Origin: Hymenobacter gummosus
Lineage (GTDB): Bacteria; Bacteroidota; Bacteroidia; Cytophagales; Hymenobacteraceae
DNA: 64,000 nt
Assembly (NCBI RefSeq): GCF_003970915.1
Contig: NZ_RXOF01000003.1
Coordinates: forward strand, 62,001-126,000
Direction: 5' to 3'
Made by a program: the position numbers and the translations under genes. The notes under the pieces are model-generated. The model was given only the letters and a program-made list of their open reading frames with translations, was not told where the DNA came from and ran no database searches. Positions 36,983-47,154 of this stretch are shown piece after piece. Each line of letters begins with the position of its first letter. The first letter of the stretch is position 1.

Positions 36983-38413
36983 TTAGCCGCGGCCGTGCAT
37001 CATGTGGAACAGCTTCTTGGCAATGACAATCAGCAGCAGACCGGCCGCAATAACGAAGCCGGCAATCAGGCCGAACACCGTCAGGGCGCCGAGCTCTTCC
37101 ACGTACTTGGCAATGTAGCCACCGGCAATCTGGGCCACGAAGGGCGCCAGGAACCACACGCCCATGAGCATGGACGTGAGCGAGACCGGCGAGAGGCGCG
37201 ACACCATCGAGAGGCCGATGGGCGAGAGGCACAGCTCGCCGATGGTGTGGAAGAAGTAGGTGGCCAGCAGCCAGAGGATGCTGGCTTTGATAGAGGTATT
37301 GGCCACGTCGCCGCCGCGCTCCATCACGGCACCGACCATGAACAGGAAGCCGGCGCCGAGCAGGATCATGCCCAGGCCCATTTTCACCGGGATGCTCAGG
37401 TCCTTGCCCTTGCGGCCCAGAGCCAGCCAGATGCCGGCCGTTACGGGAGCAAAAGCCACGATGAACAGCGGGTTTACCGACTGGAACCAGGAGGTCGGAA
37501 TCAGGAAGCCGAAGACATCACGGTTGATGTACTTATCGGTGTACAGGGTCAGCGAGGAACCGGCCTGCTCGAAGCCGGCCCAGAAGAACACCACGAAAAT
37601 GGTGATGATGAAGATAACGGCCATGCGGTCGGTTTCTTCCTTGGTCAGCGGGGTTTTCTCCACCACTTTGTTGTCGGCGCCTTTGCCTTCGGGGTACATC
37701 CCCACCTCGCCCAGGTACTTTTTACCGAGCAGGTTGAAGGCCAGCTGACCCAGCATCATGCCGATGCCGGCGGCCAGGAAGCCGTAGCGGAAGCCGTAGC
37801 TGCTCACCTCCGTCACGCCGTTGACGACGGTCTTGGTGGCAAACAGGTCTTCGGCCAGGTAGCCGCACACCAGCGGGGCGAAGAAGGCACCCACGTTGAT
37901 GCCCATGTAGAAAATGGTGAAGGCCGCGTCGCGCAGCGGGTCGCCCTGCTGGTAGAGCTTGCCCACGATGGTCGAAATATTGGGCTTGAAGAAGCCGTTG
38001 CCCAGAATCAGCAGCAACAGGCCCACGGCCGTGGGCCAGGGCATGCCAAACACGGCCGGCACGGTGGACAGGGCTGGCTGCATAAACAGGAACAGCTGGG
38101 CAATGGCCATGGTCACGCCCCCGATCAGAATGGCGCGGCGCTGCCCGATGTATTTATCGGCCAGGTAGCCGCCGATGATGGGCGTGAAGTACACGAAGCC
38201 GGTGAAGTAGCCGTAAATCAGCGTGGCGCTGGCCTCGGAAATGCCCAGGCCGCCCTGTACGGCCGTTTTGGTGAGGTAGAGCACCAGCAGGCCGCGCATG
38301 CCGTAGTAGCTGAACCGCTCCCACATTTCGGTGAAGAACAGCAGGTACAGCCCCGGAGGGTGCTTGGAGCTGGTGGGAGTCGGCGGCGGCGCCTGGGCGG
38401 TGGCTACTTGCAT
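36983..38413 (-). CDS. POT/PTR2 family proton-dependent oligopeptide transporter
   Basis: 476 residues from the ATG at 38413 (MQVATAQAPPP), which aligns with the start of its neighbour; an in-frame codon 24 residues upstream is unlikely. Motifs: EMWERFSYYGMRGLLVLYLT, FYMGINVGAFFAPLVCGYLA, and the C-terminal block GELCLSPIGLSMVSRLSP. Shorter than the neighbouring paralogue because the central loop is smaller. It imports small peptides. Confidence 0.92.
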   Translation of the reverse strand: MQVATAQAPPPTPTSSKHPPGLYLLFFTEMWERFSYYGMRGLLVLYLTKTAVQGGLGISEASATLIYGYFTGFVYFTPIIGGYLADKYIGQRRAILIGGVTMAIAQLFLFMQPALSTVPAVFGMPWPTAVGLLLLILGNGFFKPNISTIVGKLYQQGDPLRDAAFTIFYMGINVGAFFAPLVCGYLAEDLFATKTVVNGVTEVSSYGFRYGFLAAGIGMMLGQLAFNLLGKKYLGEVGMYPEGKGADNKVVEKTPLTKEETDRMAVIFIITIFVVFFWAGFEQAGSSLTLYTDKYINRDVFGFLIPTSWFQSVNPLFIVAFAPVTAGIWLALGRKGKDLSIPVKMGLGMILLGAGFLFMVGAVMERGGDVANTSIKASILWLLATYFFHTIGELCLSPIGLSMVSRLSPVSLTSMLMGVWFLAPFVAQIAGGYIAKYVEELGALTVFGLIAGFVIAAGLLLIVIAKKLFHMMHGRG

Positions 38414-38555
38414 GAGTGCGGGGAAGAAGGAGTAAGAGAGAGTGAAAAAGGTAGCAAAAAAGCCCGACAGCGGCCGGGGGGGCACTGGGGCTTACGGGTA
38501 AATCTAAGAAATCTTTCCCATTTCGCCCGCCGTAAGCAACCTTACAGGTGTTAGC

Positions 38556-38567
38556 GCAAACGTTTGC
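38556..38567 (+). promoter_or_regulatory. LacI/PurR-type operator upstream of pckA
   Basis: GCAAACGTTTGC is a perfect 12-bp palindrome with the central CG typical of LacI-family operators; the symmetry extends outward as TTAGC...GCTAA. It overlaps the -33 TTTG of the pckA promoter, so a bound repressor would block transcription. Confidence 0.6.
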
Positions 38568-38595
38568 AGTGCTAAAGGTTTTTCGCCTACTTTTG
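38563..38595 (+). promoter_or_regulatory. complete Bacteroidota promoter of pckA (TTTG-N21-TACTTTTG)
   Basis: The -33 box TTTG is at 38563-38566 and the -7 box TACTTTTG at 38588-38595, spaced by 21 bases. The ATG follows 51 bases later. Confidence 0.8.
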
Positions 38596-38646
38596 TCTGA
38601 CCAATCCCTGTCCCCACCCCCATTTCCAATCCCACATTCTGTGCTT

Positions 38647-40272
<1,626 letters not shown>

Positions 40273-40310
40273 GCTTCTCACTTTCCACTACCTCACTTCA
40301 CTCACCAGGA

Positions 40311-40344
40311 AAACCCCGCTGGCTTTGGCCGGCGGGGCTTTTTA
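40311..40344. terminator. bidirectional rho-independent terminator after pckA
   Basis: 10-bp stem (40314-40323 with 40328-40337, one G-T pair) with an A tract before and CTTTTT after, between convergent pckA and the gene ending at 40356. Confidence 0.8.
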
Positions 40345-40355
40345 TTGGCCCTTAC

Positions 40356-40898
40356 TTAGTCCTCATAGTCGTCCGAAATAGGGTGGCCGAGGCTCTGGAG
40401 CAGCTGGCGCAGCTGCTCGTACGTGGCTACGTCCACTTCGAGGAACTTTCCGTTAACGGCTTGCAGGTACAGACATTGAAAGCAGATATTCAGCACGCTC
40501 ACGATGCGGCCGGCGGCGTCGTGAAACACCAGCGCGTCGCGGTAAATCGGCCGGCAGCCCGACACCATGTGCAGCTTCACCGGTGCGGTGAGGATAGCGC
40601 CCAGCCGTTCTACCAGGCCAGGGTGGCGGTTTGATTGGGCTATGGGGCAGGCTAGGGGGCTGATACTGCCCGCGGGCGTGAGCAGCGCAATGTACTCGCC
40701 GGCCTGCTCCAGCTCCGCCAGCTGCCGGTGCAGCGCGGCCTGGCGCATGTAGCGGGCCGTGGCTAGTTCCTGCTTCGTGGCCTCAATGAGTTGCTCATTG
40801 GCCCGCAACTGCTCCTGCAGCGCGGAGCCGCGGTTAAACGAGTAAGTCGTCACGTACTCGAAAGGCGGCAGCTTCTGCCAGTATTCGGCGCTGGTCAT
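40356..40898 (-). CDS. hypothetical protein
   Basis: 180 residues from the ATG at 40898. N-terminal ~75 residues are charged and helical (LQEQLRANEQLIEATKQELA), perhaps a coiled coil. The C-terminal half contains VLNICFQCLYLQAVNGKFLEVD with a CxxC pair. No membrane segment or signal peptide. No family recognised. The start overlaps the restored stop of the frameshifted gene upstream (ATGA), so the two were translated together. Confidence 0.65.
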   Translation of the reverse strand: MTSAEYWQKLPPFEYVTTYSFNRGSALQEQLRANEQLIEATKQELATARYMRQAALHRQLAELEQAGEYIALLTPAGSISPLACPIAQSNRHPGLVERLGAILTAPVKLHMVSGCRPIYRDALVFHDAAGRIVSVLNICFQCLYLQAVNGKFLEVDVATYEQLRQLLQSLGHPISDDYED

Positions 40899-41318
40899 AG
40901 CTGGGCGGGGGCAGGCTCGTCGGTGGCCAGGCGGTGCTGCTCGGTGAGCTGACTGATGGTGCTGGCGGCTTCGCTCTGCACCGTAAGGGCCCGAATGAGC
41001 ATGATGCCCCCCGCCGAGAATAGCCCCGTAAAACAGCAGGAAGACGTGGTCCATCAGCAAATAAGCCAGCAGGCTGGCCACGACGCCAGCCGCCAGCAGC
41101 AGCCCGCCGCCCAGCTTCTGGGTTTCGGCGCTCTGACTACGGCGGCGTTGCTCATCCATTTGGTAGAGCAGGAAGTTGCGGAAGTAGTGCCGGGCCAGGC
41201 CGGGCGCCTCTTCCGGCGTGGCGCCTTCCTCAACGAGCATCTGCGCCACGTCGGCCGGCGGGTGGCCCTGGGTATACATTTCGGTGGCCCGCTGGTGGCT
41301 GTATTTAACGCGACGCAT
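40895..41318 (-). pseudogene. small membrane protein gene with a one-base frameshift in a C6 run
   Basis: It begins MRRVKYSHQRATEMYTQG (ATG at 41318). After a helical N-terminus and a hydrophobic stretch (GGGLLLAAGVVASLLAYLLM), the frame runs through CCCCCC at 41007-41012 and then reads Arg/His-rich sequence into the next gene. Removing one base there gives GGIMLIRALTVQSEAASTIS and a stop at 40895-40897 that overlaps the next ATG. The restored protein has ~140 residues. Real mutation, phase-variable run or sequencing error cannot be separated here. Confidence 0.75.
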
Positions 41319-41398
41319 AGCGCGGAGCGAGTAAGACCGGCCAAGATAAGCCCGGGGCCGGGTTCGTCCAAGCCTTCGTTCGTCCGGGCGCGGCGCCG

Positions 41399-42373
41399 CT
41401 ACAGGATGTGGTTGGCGCGGGCCAGCCGCAGCAGGGGCAGCAAGGGCAGCCGGTGCGGGGCGGCCAGGTAGCGGGGCAGATCGGGGCCGGCAAACTCGAA
41501 CTTGTTGCGCGAGAGGTTGGTGAGCGGGTGGTACCGGTCGATGAGGCGGAAAGTGGTGTCGCGGCAGTAGTCGTACACGGCGGAAGCGGGCAGCGGCTGG
41601 GCGCCCTGGCAAGCCGCCCCGATGCAGCCGCCCAAGGACAGAGCCGCGTGGCCTTCGGTGCGCAGCTGCTCGGCCAGCGTGGCTACCACCGAGAGAAATA
41701 CGCCCCAGATTTTGGTGGGCAGCAGCCGGAACTGGTGCAGCTGGTAGCCCTTCAGCCGGGCGCCCTCATACCAGGGGTCGAGCACGCAGAAACCGATGGG
41801 CTGCGCCTCGGCCCCGGCTTGGATGACGAAGAAACGCACGTCGGGCTCGGGAGCCAGCTGCAGGGCCCGGGAGATAAAGCCGATTTCCTTTTTGGCGGGC
41901 GAGAGGCGGATAAACTGCGCGTTGATGGCCTGCAGCTGGGCATACTCGGCGGGCGTCAGGGCGTTCAAGTCCCGCTCGACCACCTCCAGACGGGCCTTAC
42001 GGGCTTTTTTCAGGGCGCCCAGGATGGCCGGTGAAAAGGCCGCCTCACGTTGCAGCTCCAGGCAGCGCTCCACGCCGATGCGTACGAAGCGCAGGCGCCG
42101 GCCCTCGGCCCGGGCCAGGGCCGCGGCCCCTGCCTCGCTCAGGTACCCGAACACGCTGCGCGGATGGGCCCGCCGAAACGCCGCCAGCAGCTCGGGCAGG
42201 CGGGCGGGCTCGGCCACCGGGTCGCCCAGCACCACGGGGCCAGCCAGGGCGCGGCGGTAGGCCACAAAGCCGGCGGGGTGGTCGAAGTACTGCAGGCCGG
42301 GCTGCAGGGTGGCGTAGGCGTTGGGGTCGGCGGCGCAGCGGCGCAGCTGTTCGAGGCGGGCTTCGGTGGTCAT
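41399..42373 (-). CDS. DUF2156-type protein (phosphatidylglycerol lysyltransferase C-terminal-like)
   Basis: 324 residues from the ATG at 42373; upstream in-frame sequence is Pro/Arg-rich and implausible. It is the soluble GNAT-like domain of MprF without the flippase part: LQYFDHPAGFVAYRRALAGP, VVLGDPVA, VFGYLSEAGAAALA, LEVVERDL, RFFVIQAGAEAQPIGFCVLD and a final SRNKFEFAGPDLPRYLA. MprF-type domains move amino acids from aminoacyl-tRNA to lipids; stand-alone members are mostly uncharacterised. Confidence 0.8.
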   Translation of the reverse strand: MTTEARLEQLRRCAADPNAYATLQPGLQYFDHPAGFVAYRRALAGPVVLGDPVAEPARLPELLAAFRRAHPRSVFGYLSEAGAAALARAEGRRLRFVRIGVERCLELQREAAFSPAILGALKKARKARLEVVERDLNALTPAEYAQLQAINAQFIRLSPAKKEIGFISRALQLAPEPDVRFFVIQAGAEAQPIGFCVLDPWYEGARLKGYQLHQFRLLPTKIWGVFLSVVATLAEQLRTEGHAALSLGGCIGAACQGAQPLPASAVYDYCRDTTFRLIDRYHPLTNLSRNKFEFAGPDLPRYLAAPHRLPLLPLLRLARANHIL

Positions 42374-42726
42374 CGGGGGCGGCAAAAGCACAAAGGGCGT
42401 ACAAGTTAACTCCGGGCCACGCCACCAGGCAAGCCGCGGCGGCCCGGTAGTCAACGGCGGAGTCAACACCCGAAAATACCGGGGCCACCGGGGCCGGGGC
42501 ATAACATCTTCGGGGCCCGCAGCACCGTGCCGCCGCAGATGCGTCCACACCGGCCGCAGCCCAGCATGCACCCAATCAGGCACTTACCGCCGGGCCTCGA
42601 ACCAGCCGCCGGCCACCCGCCTCACATGCTTGTGTGGTTGCCCGCGGCCGGCGGCCGGCCCACCTTCGCAGCCACCGACGAACGGGCCGCCGGCGGCGCC
42701 CTCTGCTGCCGCCGGCCCCTCCCACT
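42374..42726. other. divergent intergenic region
   Basis: About 350 bases between the DUF2156 gene (minus) and the frameshifted SRPBCC gene (plus). Open frames here are Pro/Ala/Arg-rich and look like GC-rich noise. I see no exact -7 box, RNA gene or repeat; GCCGCCGGC-type inverted motifs occur but form no clear hairpin. Confidence 0.5.
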
Positions 42727-43241
42727 ATGCACCTTGCCCAGCCCCGTACTCCGGTTATCGAAGTAGCACGCCGCGTCACCATTGCCGCCCCGCTGGCGGC
42801 CGTTTTTGCCATGGCCGCCGATTTACGCCACGATGCCCGCTGGCGCCGCGAAATTCACCAGACCCTGCTGGACGCCCCCGCGCCGGGCCTGCACGTGGTA
42901 GCCACCGAGGACGCGTTCCTCTCCCCCGCCTGCCCCACGCCCGCACGCGCCTGGCCTACGTGGCCTACCAGCCCGGGGCCTACGTGCGCTGCACGGCTCT
43001 GGCCGGCGAAGCCACCTGGCAGGACGTGGAGCGCCATTTCCGCCCCCTTGGTCCCACCCGCACCGAGCTGACCTACACCCTGCGCTTCGAGCGGGCCCTG
43101 GTGCAGCGCGGCCTGGGGTTTGCCCCGCCCCTGTGGTTTCTGCGCTGGTACACCGGCTGGATGATGGGCCGCTACCTGCGCCGCCTGCAGCAACAGCTGG
43201 AAGCTGGCTGGCGGCCCGCCCCGCAGCCGACAACCGCCTGA
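42727..43241 (+). pseudogene. SRPBCC family protein gene with a one-base frameshift in a C5 run
   Basis: It starts MHLAQPRTPVIEVARRVTIA (ATG at 42727), a typical SRPBCC opening with AAPLAAVFAMAADLRHDARW. After VVATEDAFL the frame is lost at CCCCC (42923-42927). Adding one C restores RLPHARTRLAYVAYQPGAYV through WFLRWYTGWMMGRYLRRL to the stop at 43239-43241, giving 171 residues. Both parts fit one SRPBCC domain. A real pseudogene or a read error is possible; the neighbour at 40895 has the same kind of defect. Confidence 0.78.
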
Positions 43242-43251
43242 ACGTTCAACT

Positions 43252-43285
43252 AAAAAGGTCACTCCCGCGCGGGAGTGGCCTTTTT
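43252..43285. terminator. bidirectional rho-independent terminator
   Basis: 17-bp stem (43252-43268 with 43269-43285; one G-T pair; the central CGCG forms the turn) with A5/T5 ends, between the convergent SRPBCC and SDR genes. Confidence 0.85.
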
Positions 43286-43308
43286 GAGGCTGCAGGTCAG
43301 CGCCCGGA

Positions 43309-44508
43309 CTACGGCAAATCCTCGTGCCGGGTGTGCGCGGAGTAGCGGTGGTCGGGGGAAGTCCAGGAGCCGCTGGTGCCGCCCTGCTGGTTGAGGCTGG
43401 CGGCGTAGCCGGCGGGGCGGCCGTCGTCGGGGGTGCTGGCGGGGTGGTGCTGGTCGGGGCTGCCGGCCACGTAGCTGCGGCCGTTGCCCCCGCCGTGGCT
43501 GCGGGCCTTGCTCAGCCAGGTGGCCAGGGCCAGGCCGGCGCCCACCGCCAGGGCGGTTTTCAGCACCGGGCTCTTGCTGGTCACGGCCTCGGTGTAGTAG
43601 CTCGTTTCGCGGGTATGGCCGGGGTAGTTGCCGCGCTCTTCCAGGGCACCCATGGGCCGGTCGAGGGCGTTTTGGTGCAGAGGGCGCGGGGCGTAATCAG
43701 CCTTTTCCTGCTTCACGAAGGCTTTTTCCATAAACTTATCGAGCAGGCCGGGCGTCCACTGCTCCATGCTGATGAAGGCGCGGCCGCCGCCGCCCACCAC
43801 CACGTTGCGCTCGGGCGCGGCGCAGCTGTGCAGAATGGCCCGGGCCACCGTTTCGGGGGCGTAGGCGGGCGGGGCGTGCTTGGCCTCGCGCTCCATGTAG
43901 TTTTTGGCGTGGATGGGGTACGGCGTGTCGATGGCAGCGGGCTGAATGAGCGTGACGGACACCGGGGCGCCGTCCATTTCCAGCTCCATGCGCAGCCCGT
44001 CGGTGAAGCCCTTCACCGCGTGCTTGCTGGCCGAGTAGATGGTCTGCAGAATGGCCGTAATGTCGGACAGGATGCTGCCCACGTTAATCAGCGCCCCGCC
44101 GCGGGTCTTGAGGTGCTTCACGGCCTCCAAAGAGCCATTGACCAGCCCCCAGAAGTTTACCTCGAACAGCTGGCGCATGTCCTCAACAGGCGTGTCCTCC
44201 ACCTTGCCGTAGATGCTCACGCCGGCGTTGTTGACCCAGGTATCGAAGCCGCCGAACTCGCTCTGGGCTTTCTGGGCGATGCTACGAGCGGCGTCGGGCT
44301 GGCTCATATCGGCCACGATGTAGGCGGCCTGCCCGCCGGCGGCCTTGATTTCCTGGGTGAGCTGGCGCAGCGCGTCCTCGGAGCGGGCGGCCAGCACCAC
44401 TTTAGCGCCCTTCTTGGCGGCCATGCGGGCCGTGACGAGGCCGATGCCGGAGGAGGCGCCGGTGATGACAATAACCTGGTCTTGGAGTTTCTTGAGTTTA
44501 AGGGCCAT
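43309..44508 (-). CDS. short-chain dehydrogenase/reductase (SDR) with C-terminal membrane tail
   Basis: 399 residues. The Rossmann fold has TGASSGIG (NAD(P) binding), VNNAGVS, catalytic Ser in NVGSILSD and the YSASK catalytic Tyr/Lys. It follows the classical SDR pattern up to ~residue 260. The remaining ~140 residues are an extension with a hydrophobic helix (VLKTALAVGAGLALATWL) and a Gly/Ser/His-rich tail, so it may be membrane-attached. Substrate unknown. Divergent from the nuclease gene at 44652. Confidence 0.88.
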   Translation of the reverse strand: MALKLKKLQDQVIVITGASSGIGLVTARMAAKKGAKVVLAARSEDALRQLTQEIKAAGGQAAYIVADMSQPDAARSIAQKAQSEFGGFDTWVNNAGVSIYGKVEDTPVEDMRQLFEVNFWGLVNGSLEAVKHLKTRGGALINVGSILSDITAILQTIYSASKHAVKGFTDGLRMELEMDGAPVSVTLIQPAAIDTPYPIHAKNYMEREAKHAPPAYAPETVARAILHSCAAPERNVVVGGGGRAFISMEQWTPGLLDKFMEKAFVKQEKADYAPRPLHQNALDRPMGALEERGNYPGHTRETSYYTEAVTSKSPVLKTALAVGAGLALATWLSKARSHGGGNGRSYVAGSPDQHHPASTPDDGRPAGYAASLNQQGGTSGSWTSPDHRYSAHTRHEDLP

Positions 44509-44592
44509 GTTCGGGTTGTGGATTTTGGGTTGATGAGGTGTAAGCTTTCTACTACGGATACGCGGGGGCTTCGATTTGGTCGAACTTTCCCC

Positions 44593-44600
44593 GACCTTTG
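44593..44600 (+). promoter_or_regulatory. near-consensus -7 box (GACCTTTG) of the S1/P1 nuclease gene
   Basis: Seven of eight positions match TAnnTTTG (G for the first T), 51 bases before the ATG. Weak support. Confidence 0.4.
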
Positions 44601-44651
44601 CGCCCCCGTTTTGCCGCCCGGATTGCGGCCCCGGCTTTTTCCCTGCTCTTT

Positions 44652-45488
44652 ATGTTTCGTATTCTCCCCGCTTTCCGGCGCCGCGCCGCGCATGGGTCGT
44701 TGGCTAATTCGCTGACTGCCATCCTGCTCGCAGCTCTGCTGCTCACGCCCCAGCTGCTGCAGGCCTGGGGCCGCGAAGGGCACCGCGCCCTGGCTTTGAT
44801 TGCCGAAAAGCACCTTTCCCGCAAAGCCGCCGCCCAGGTCAAGGACTTGCTGGGCGACAAATCCATTGCTGACGTGGCCTCCTGGGCCGACGAGGTGCGC
44901 AACCAACCCGAGTACAAGGGCACCGGGTCCTGGCACTTCGTCAACCTGCCCCTGGGCATGGGCTACGCCGACTTTGAGCGCGCCCTGAAGGCCAAAACCG
45001 AAGTCAACGCCTACCAGGCCCTGCAAGCCAACATCAAGCTGCTCGGCGACAAAAAGCAGCCCCGCGAAAAGCGCATCGACGCGCTCAAGTTCGTGGTGCA
45101 CCTCGTCGGCGACATCCACGAGCCCATGCACGTGAGCCGGGCCGAAGACAAGGGCGGCAACGACATTCAGCTGCAGTTTCAGGGCGAGGGCAGCAACCTG
45201 CACCGCATGTGGGACAGCGGCCTCATCCACGCCCACGGCATGAGCGACGACAAGCTGGCCGCCGAAAACGACCACCCCGACCACGCCTCGCGCCTGGGCT
45301 GGGAAAACTCCTCCGTGGAGCAGTGGCTGTTCGAGTCCTACCTGCTCAGCACCCAGCAGTACGCCGAGGTGCCCAGCGGCAGCAAGCTCGACGAGCAGTA
45401 CTACAAAAAGCACATCGGCGAGGTGCAGCTGCGCCTGCAGCAGGGCGGCATCCGCCTGGCCCAGGTGCTCAACGAGACGCTGAAGTAA
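44652..45488 (+). CDS. S1/P1-type zinc nuclease, secreted
   Basis: 278 residues from the ATG at 44652. The signal peptide (ANSLTAILLAALLLTPQLLQ) should be cut after QA, leaving the N-terminal Trp of WGREGHRA that ligates zinc in this family. Further ligands are visible: SWADEVR (Asp), SWHFVNLPLG (His), HLVGDIHEPMHV (His, Asp, His). It degrades single-stranded DNA and RNA outside the cytoplasm, with a possible nutritional role. Length fits S1/P1 nucleases. Confidence 0.92.
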   Translation: MFRILPAFRRRAAHGSLANSLTAILLAALLLTPQLLQAWGREGHRALALIAEKHLSRKAAAQVKDLLGDKSIADVASWADEVRNQPEYKGTGSWHFVNLPLGMGYADFERALKAKTEVNAYQALQANIKLLGDKKQPREKRIDALKFVVHLVGDIHEPMHVSRAEDKGGNDIQLQFQGEGSNLHRMWDSGLIHAHGMSDDKLAAENDHPDHASRLGWENSSVEQWLFESYLLSTQQYAEVPSGSKLDEQYYKKHIGEVQLRLQQGGIRLAQVLNETLK

Positions 45489-45508
45489 GCCGGCTCTGAA
45501 AGCGCAAC

Positions 45509-45543
45509 AGCCCGCTGCCGGCATGCCGGCGGCGGGCTTTTTT
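45509..45543 (+). terminator. rho-independent terminator after the nuclease gene
   Basis: 14-bp stem (45509-45522 with 45525-45538, one G-T pair), followed by a T6 run. It overlaps no coding sequence. Confidence 0.8.
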
Positions 45544-45566
45544 GCGGGCGGCCGGACTACCGCCGC

Positions 45567-46316
45567 TTATTTTTTCGGCTTCTTCGGCGGATCGGTCGCG
45601 GCCGCCATCATGGCGGCCAGGGCCTCCAGCAAATCCGTGGCGGCCAGCTCGGTCCGGTGGGCGGGCGGCAGCTGGGCCAGCTGCCGGGTGTGGGCGGCCA
45701 GCATGGCGTCCTCCTCGGCCACGATGGCGCGCAGGTTGGCCAGGTCCTGGTTAAAGGAATCCAGCTCGAACTCCTCCGGGTCGTACTTGCCCAATCCCGC
45801 AAAGTGACTGGGCAGGCGTTTGCGCTGGCCGGCGGCTTTTTCTGCCAGCACGTCGAGCAGCTCGTAGTAGCCGGGCAGCCCGCCGATGTCCTCGGGCGGG
45901 GCGGCGCGGCGGCCCGCCAGGCAGCGCACGGCGGGCGTGGGGTGGCCGGGTGCCAGCGCCTGCACCTGCTCCACCAGCACGGTATGCTCCCAGTAGTCGC
46001 CCAAATCGTACACGTAGGCCAGCTTCTGCTTCGGGGCACTCAGCACGTCGGCCAGGGTCACATCGCGCGCGTCCTGCTGCCACTCCGGCAGCTCGTCGGC
46101 CAGCGTGGGGTCCACGGCGGGCGGGCCGGCCAAGAACTCATCGGGGGCACCCCGCCCCTGCCGAAACTCGAACAGGTGGCTGCTGTCCCAGTCGAAGAGA
46201 ATCTGCAGCACGAAGTGAAACTCCCAGAACGTAAGCGTATCGGGCACTTCCACCCGCCGCCACACGGGCGGCTTGGTGCCGTAGAGCGTTACTTTGAGCT
46301 GCAGAACCTGCGTCAT
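45567..46316 (-). CDS. plasmid pRiA4b ORF-3 family protein
   Basis: 249 residues from the ATG at 46316. It matches the family by LKVTLYGTKPPVWRRVEVPD, FHFVLQILFDWDSSHLFEF, YVYDLGDYWEHTVLVE (the hallmark DxGD.WEH block) and CLAGRRAAPPEDIGGLPGY. Function is unknown despite wide distribution. The C-terminal ~60 residues are Ala-rich and helical with a Lys-rich end (PPKKPKK). Divergent from rsmE by 47 bases. Confidence 0.88.
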   Translation of the reverse strand: MTQVLQLKVTLYGTKPPVWRRVEVPDTLTFWEFHFVLQILFDWDSSHLFEFRQGRGAPDEFLAGPPAVDPTLADELPEWQQDARDVTLADVLSAPKQKLAYVYDLGDYWEHTVLVEQVQALAPGHPTPAVRCLAGRRAAPPEDIGGLPGYYELLDVLAEKAAGQRKRLPSHFAGLGKYDPEEFELDSFNQDLANLRAIVAEEDAMLAAHTRQLAQLPPAHRTELAATDLLEALAAMMAAATDPPKKPKK

Positions 46317-46363
46317 GGTCAGGAAGCGGCGGCTGGTGCCGTGCCCTGCAAAATAAGACAATC

Positions 46364-47074
46364 ATGCCCCATACATTCTACGCCCCCGACCTGAGCGGCC
46401 CGAGCTACACCCTGCCCGAAGACGAAAGCAAGCACGCCGTGCGGGTGCTGCGCCTGCAGCCCGGCGACGCGGTGGAGCTGCTCGACGGCCGCGGCGGCGT
46501 ATTCCGGGCCCAGGTGGCCGACGACAACCCCAAGCGCTGCCAGCTGCGCGTCACCGATGAGCAGCGGGTGCCGCGCCGCCCTTATACCGTGCACGTGGCC
46601 GTGGCCCCCACCAAAAACCTCGACCGCATGGAGTGGCTGGTGGAAAAAGCCACCGAAATCGGCATCGACCGCCTGTCGTTTCTGCGCTGCGCCCGCTCCG
46701 AGCGGCGCGAATTAAAGCTCGACCGGCTGGAGCGCATTGCCGTCAGCGCCCTGAAGCAGTCGAGCCAGGCCTGGCTGCCGCAGCTCGACGAGCTGACCGA
46801 TTTCGCCGCCTTTGTGCGCGCAGTCGAGGCCGAAACCACCTTTATTGCCCACCTGGCCGAGGGTGAGCGGCGGAACCTGAGCCAGGTGGCCGCCCAGGGC
46901 ACCGGCTGCTGCGTGCTCATCGGGCCCGAGGGCGACTTCACGCCCGAGGAAATCCGGCTGGCCTTGGAGCGCGGCATCCGGCCGGTGGCGCTGGGCCACT
47001 CCCGCCTGCGCACCGAAACAGCCGCCCTGGCCGCCTGCCACACCGTGCACGTGGCGCGCGAGCTGGCTCAATAA
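46364..47074 (+). CDS. rsmE: 16S rRNA (uracil(1498)-N(3))-methyltransferase RsmE
   Basis: 236 residues. SPOUT-fold methyltransferase: the N-terminal PUA-like domain begins MPHTFYAPDLSG and includes ESKHAVRVLRL; APTKNLDRMEWLVEKATEIG precedes the knot; SAM-binding knot motifs are VLIGPEGDFTPEE and ALGHSRLRTETAALA. It methylates U1498 in the decoding region of the 30S subunit. Confidence 0.96.
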   Translation: MPHTFYAPDLSGPSYTLPEDESKHAVRVLRLQPGDAVELLDGRGGVFRAQVADDNPKRCQLRVTDEQRVPRRPYTVHVAVAPTKNLDRMEWLVEKATEIGIDRLSFLRCARSERRELKLDRLERIAVSALKQSSQAWLPQLDELTDFAAFVRAVEAETTFIAHLAEGERRNLSQVAAQGTGCCVLIGPEGDFTPEEIRLALERGIRPVALGHSRLRTETAALAACHTVHVARELAQ

Positions 47075-47154
47075 GCTGAACCGCAGCCGTTGCGACAACG
47101 GCAAATTCGTCTCGCTGGCCCTGCCACCCGCTCACAGCCCGCGCCACCAGCGGC

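Noticed and set aside
40356-41318. One fused protein from 41318 through to 40356
   Set aside because: The linking stretch is Arg/His-rich frame-shifted sequence; correcting one base gives a natural stop overlapping the next ATG.
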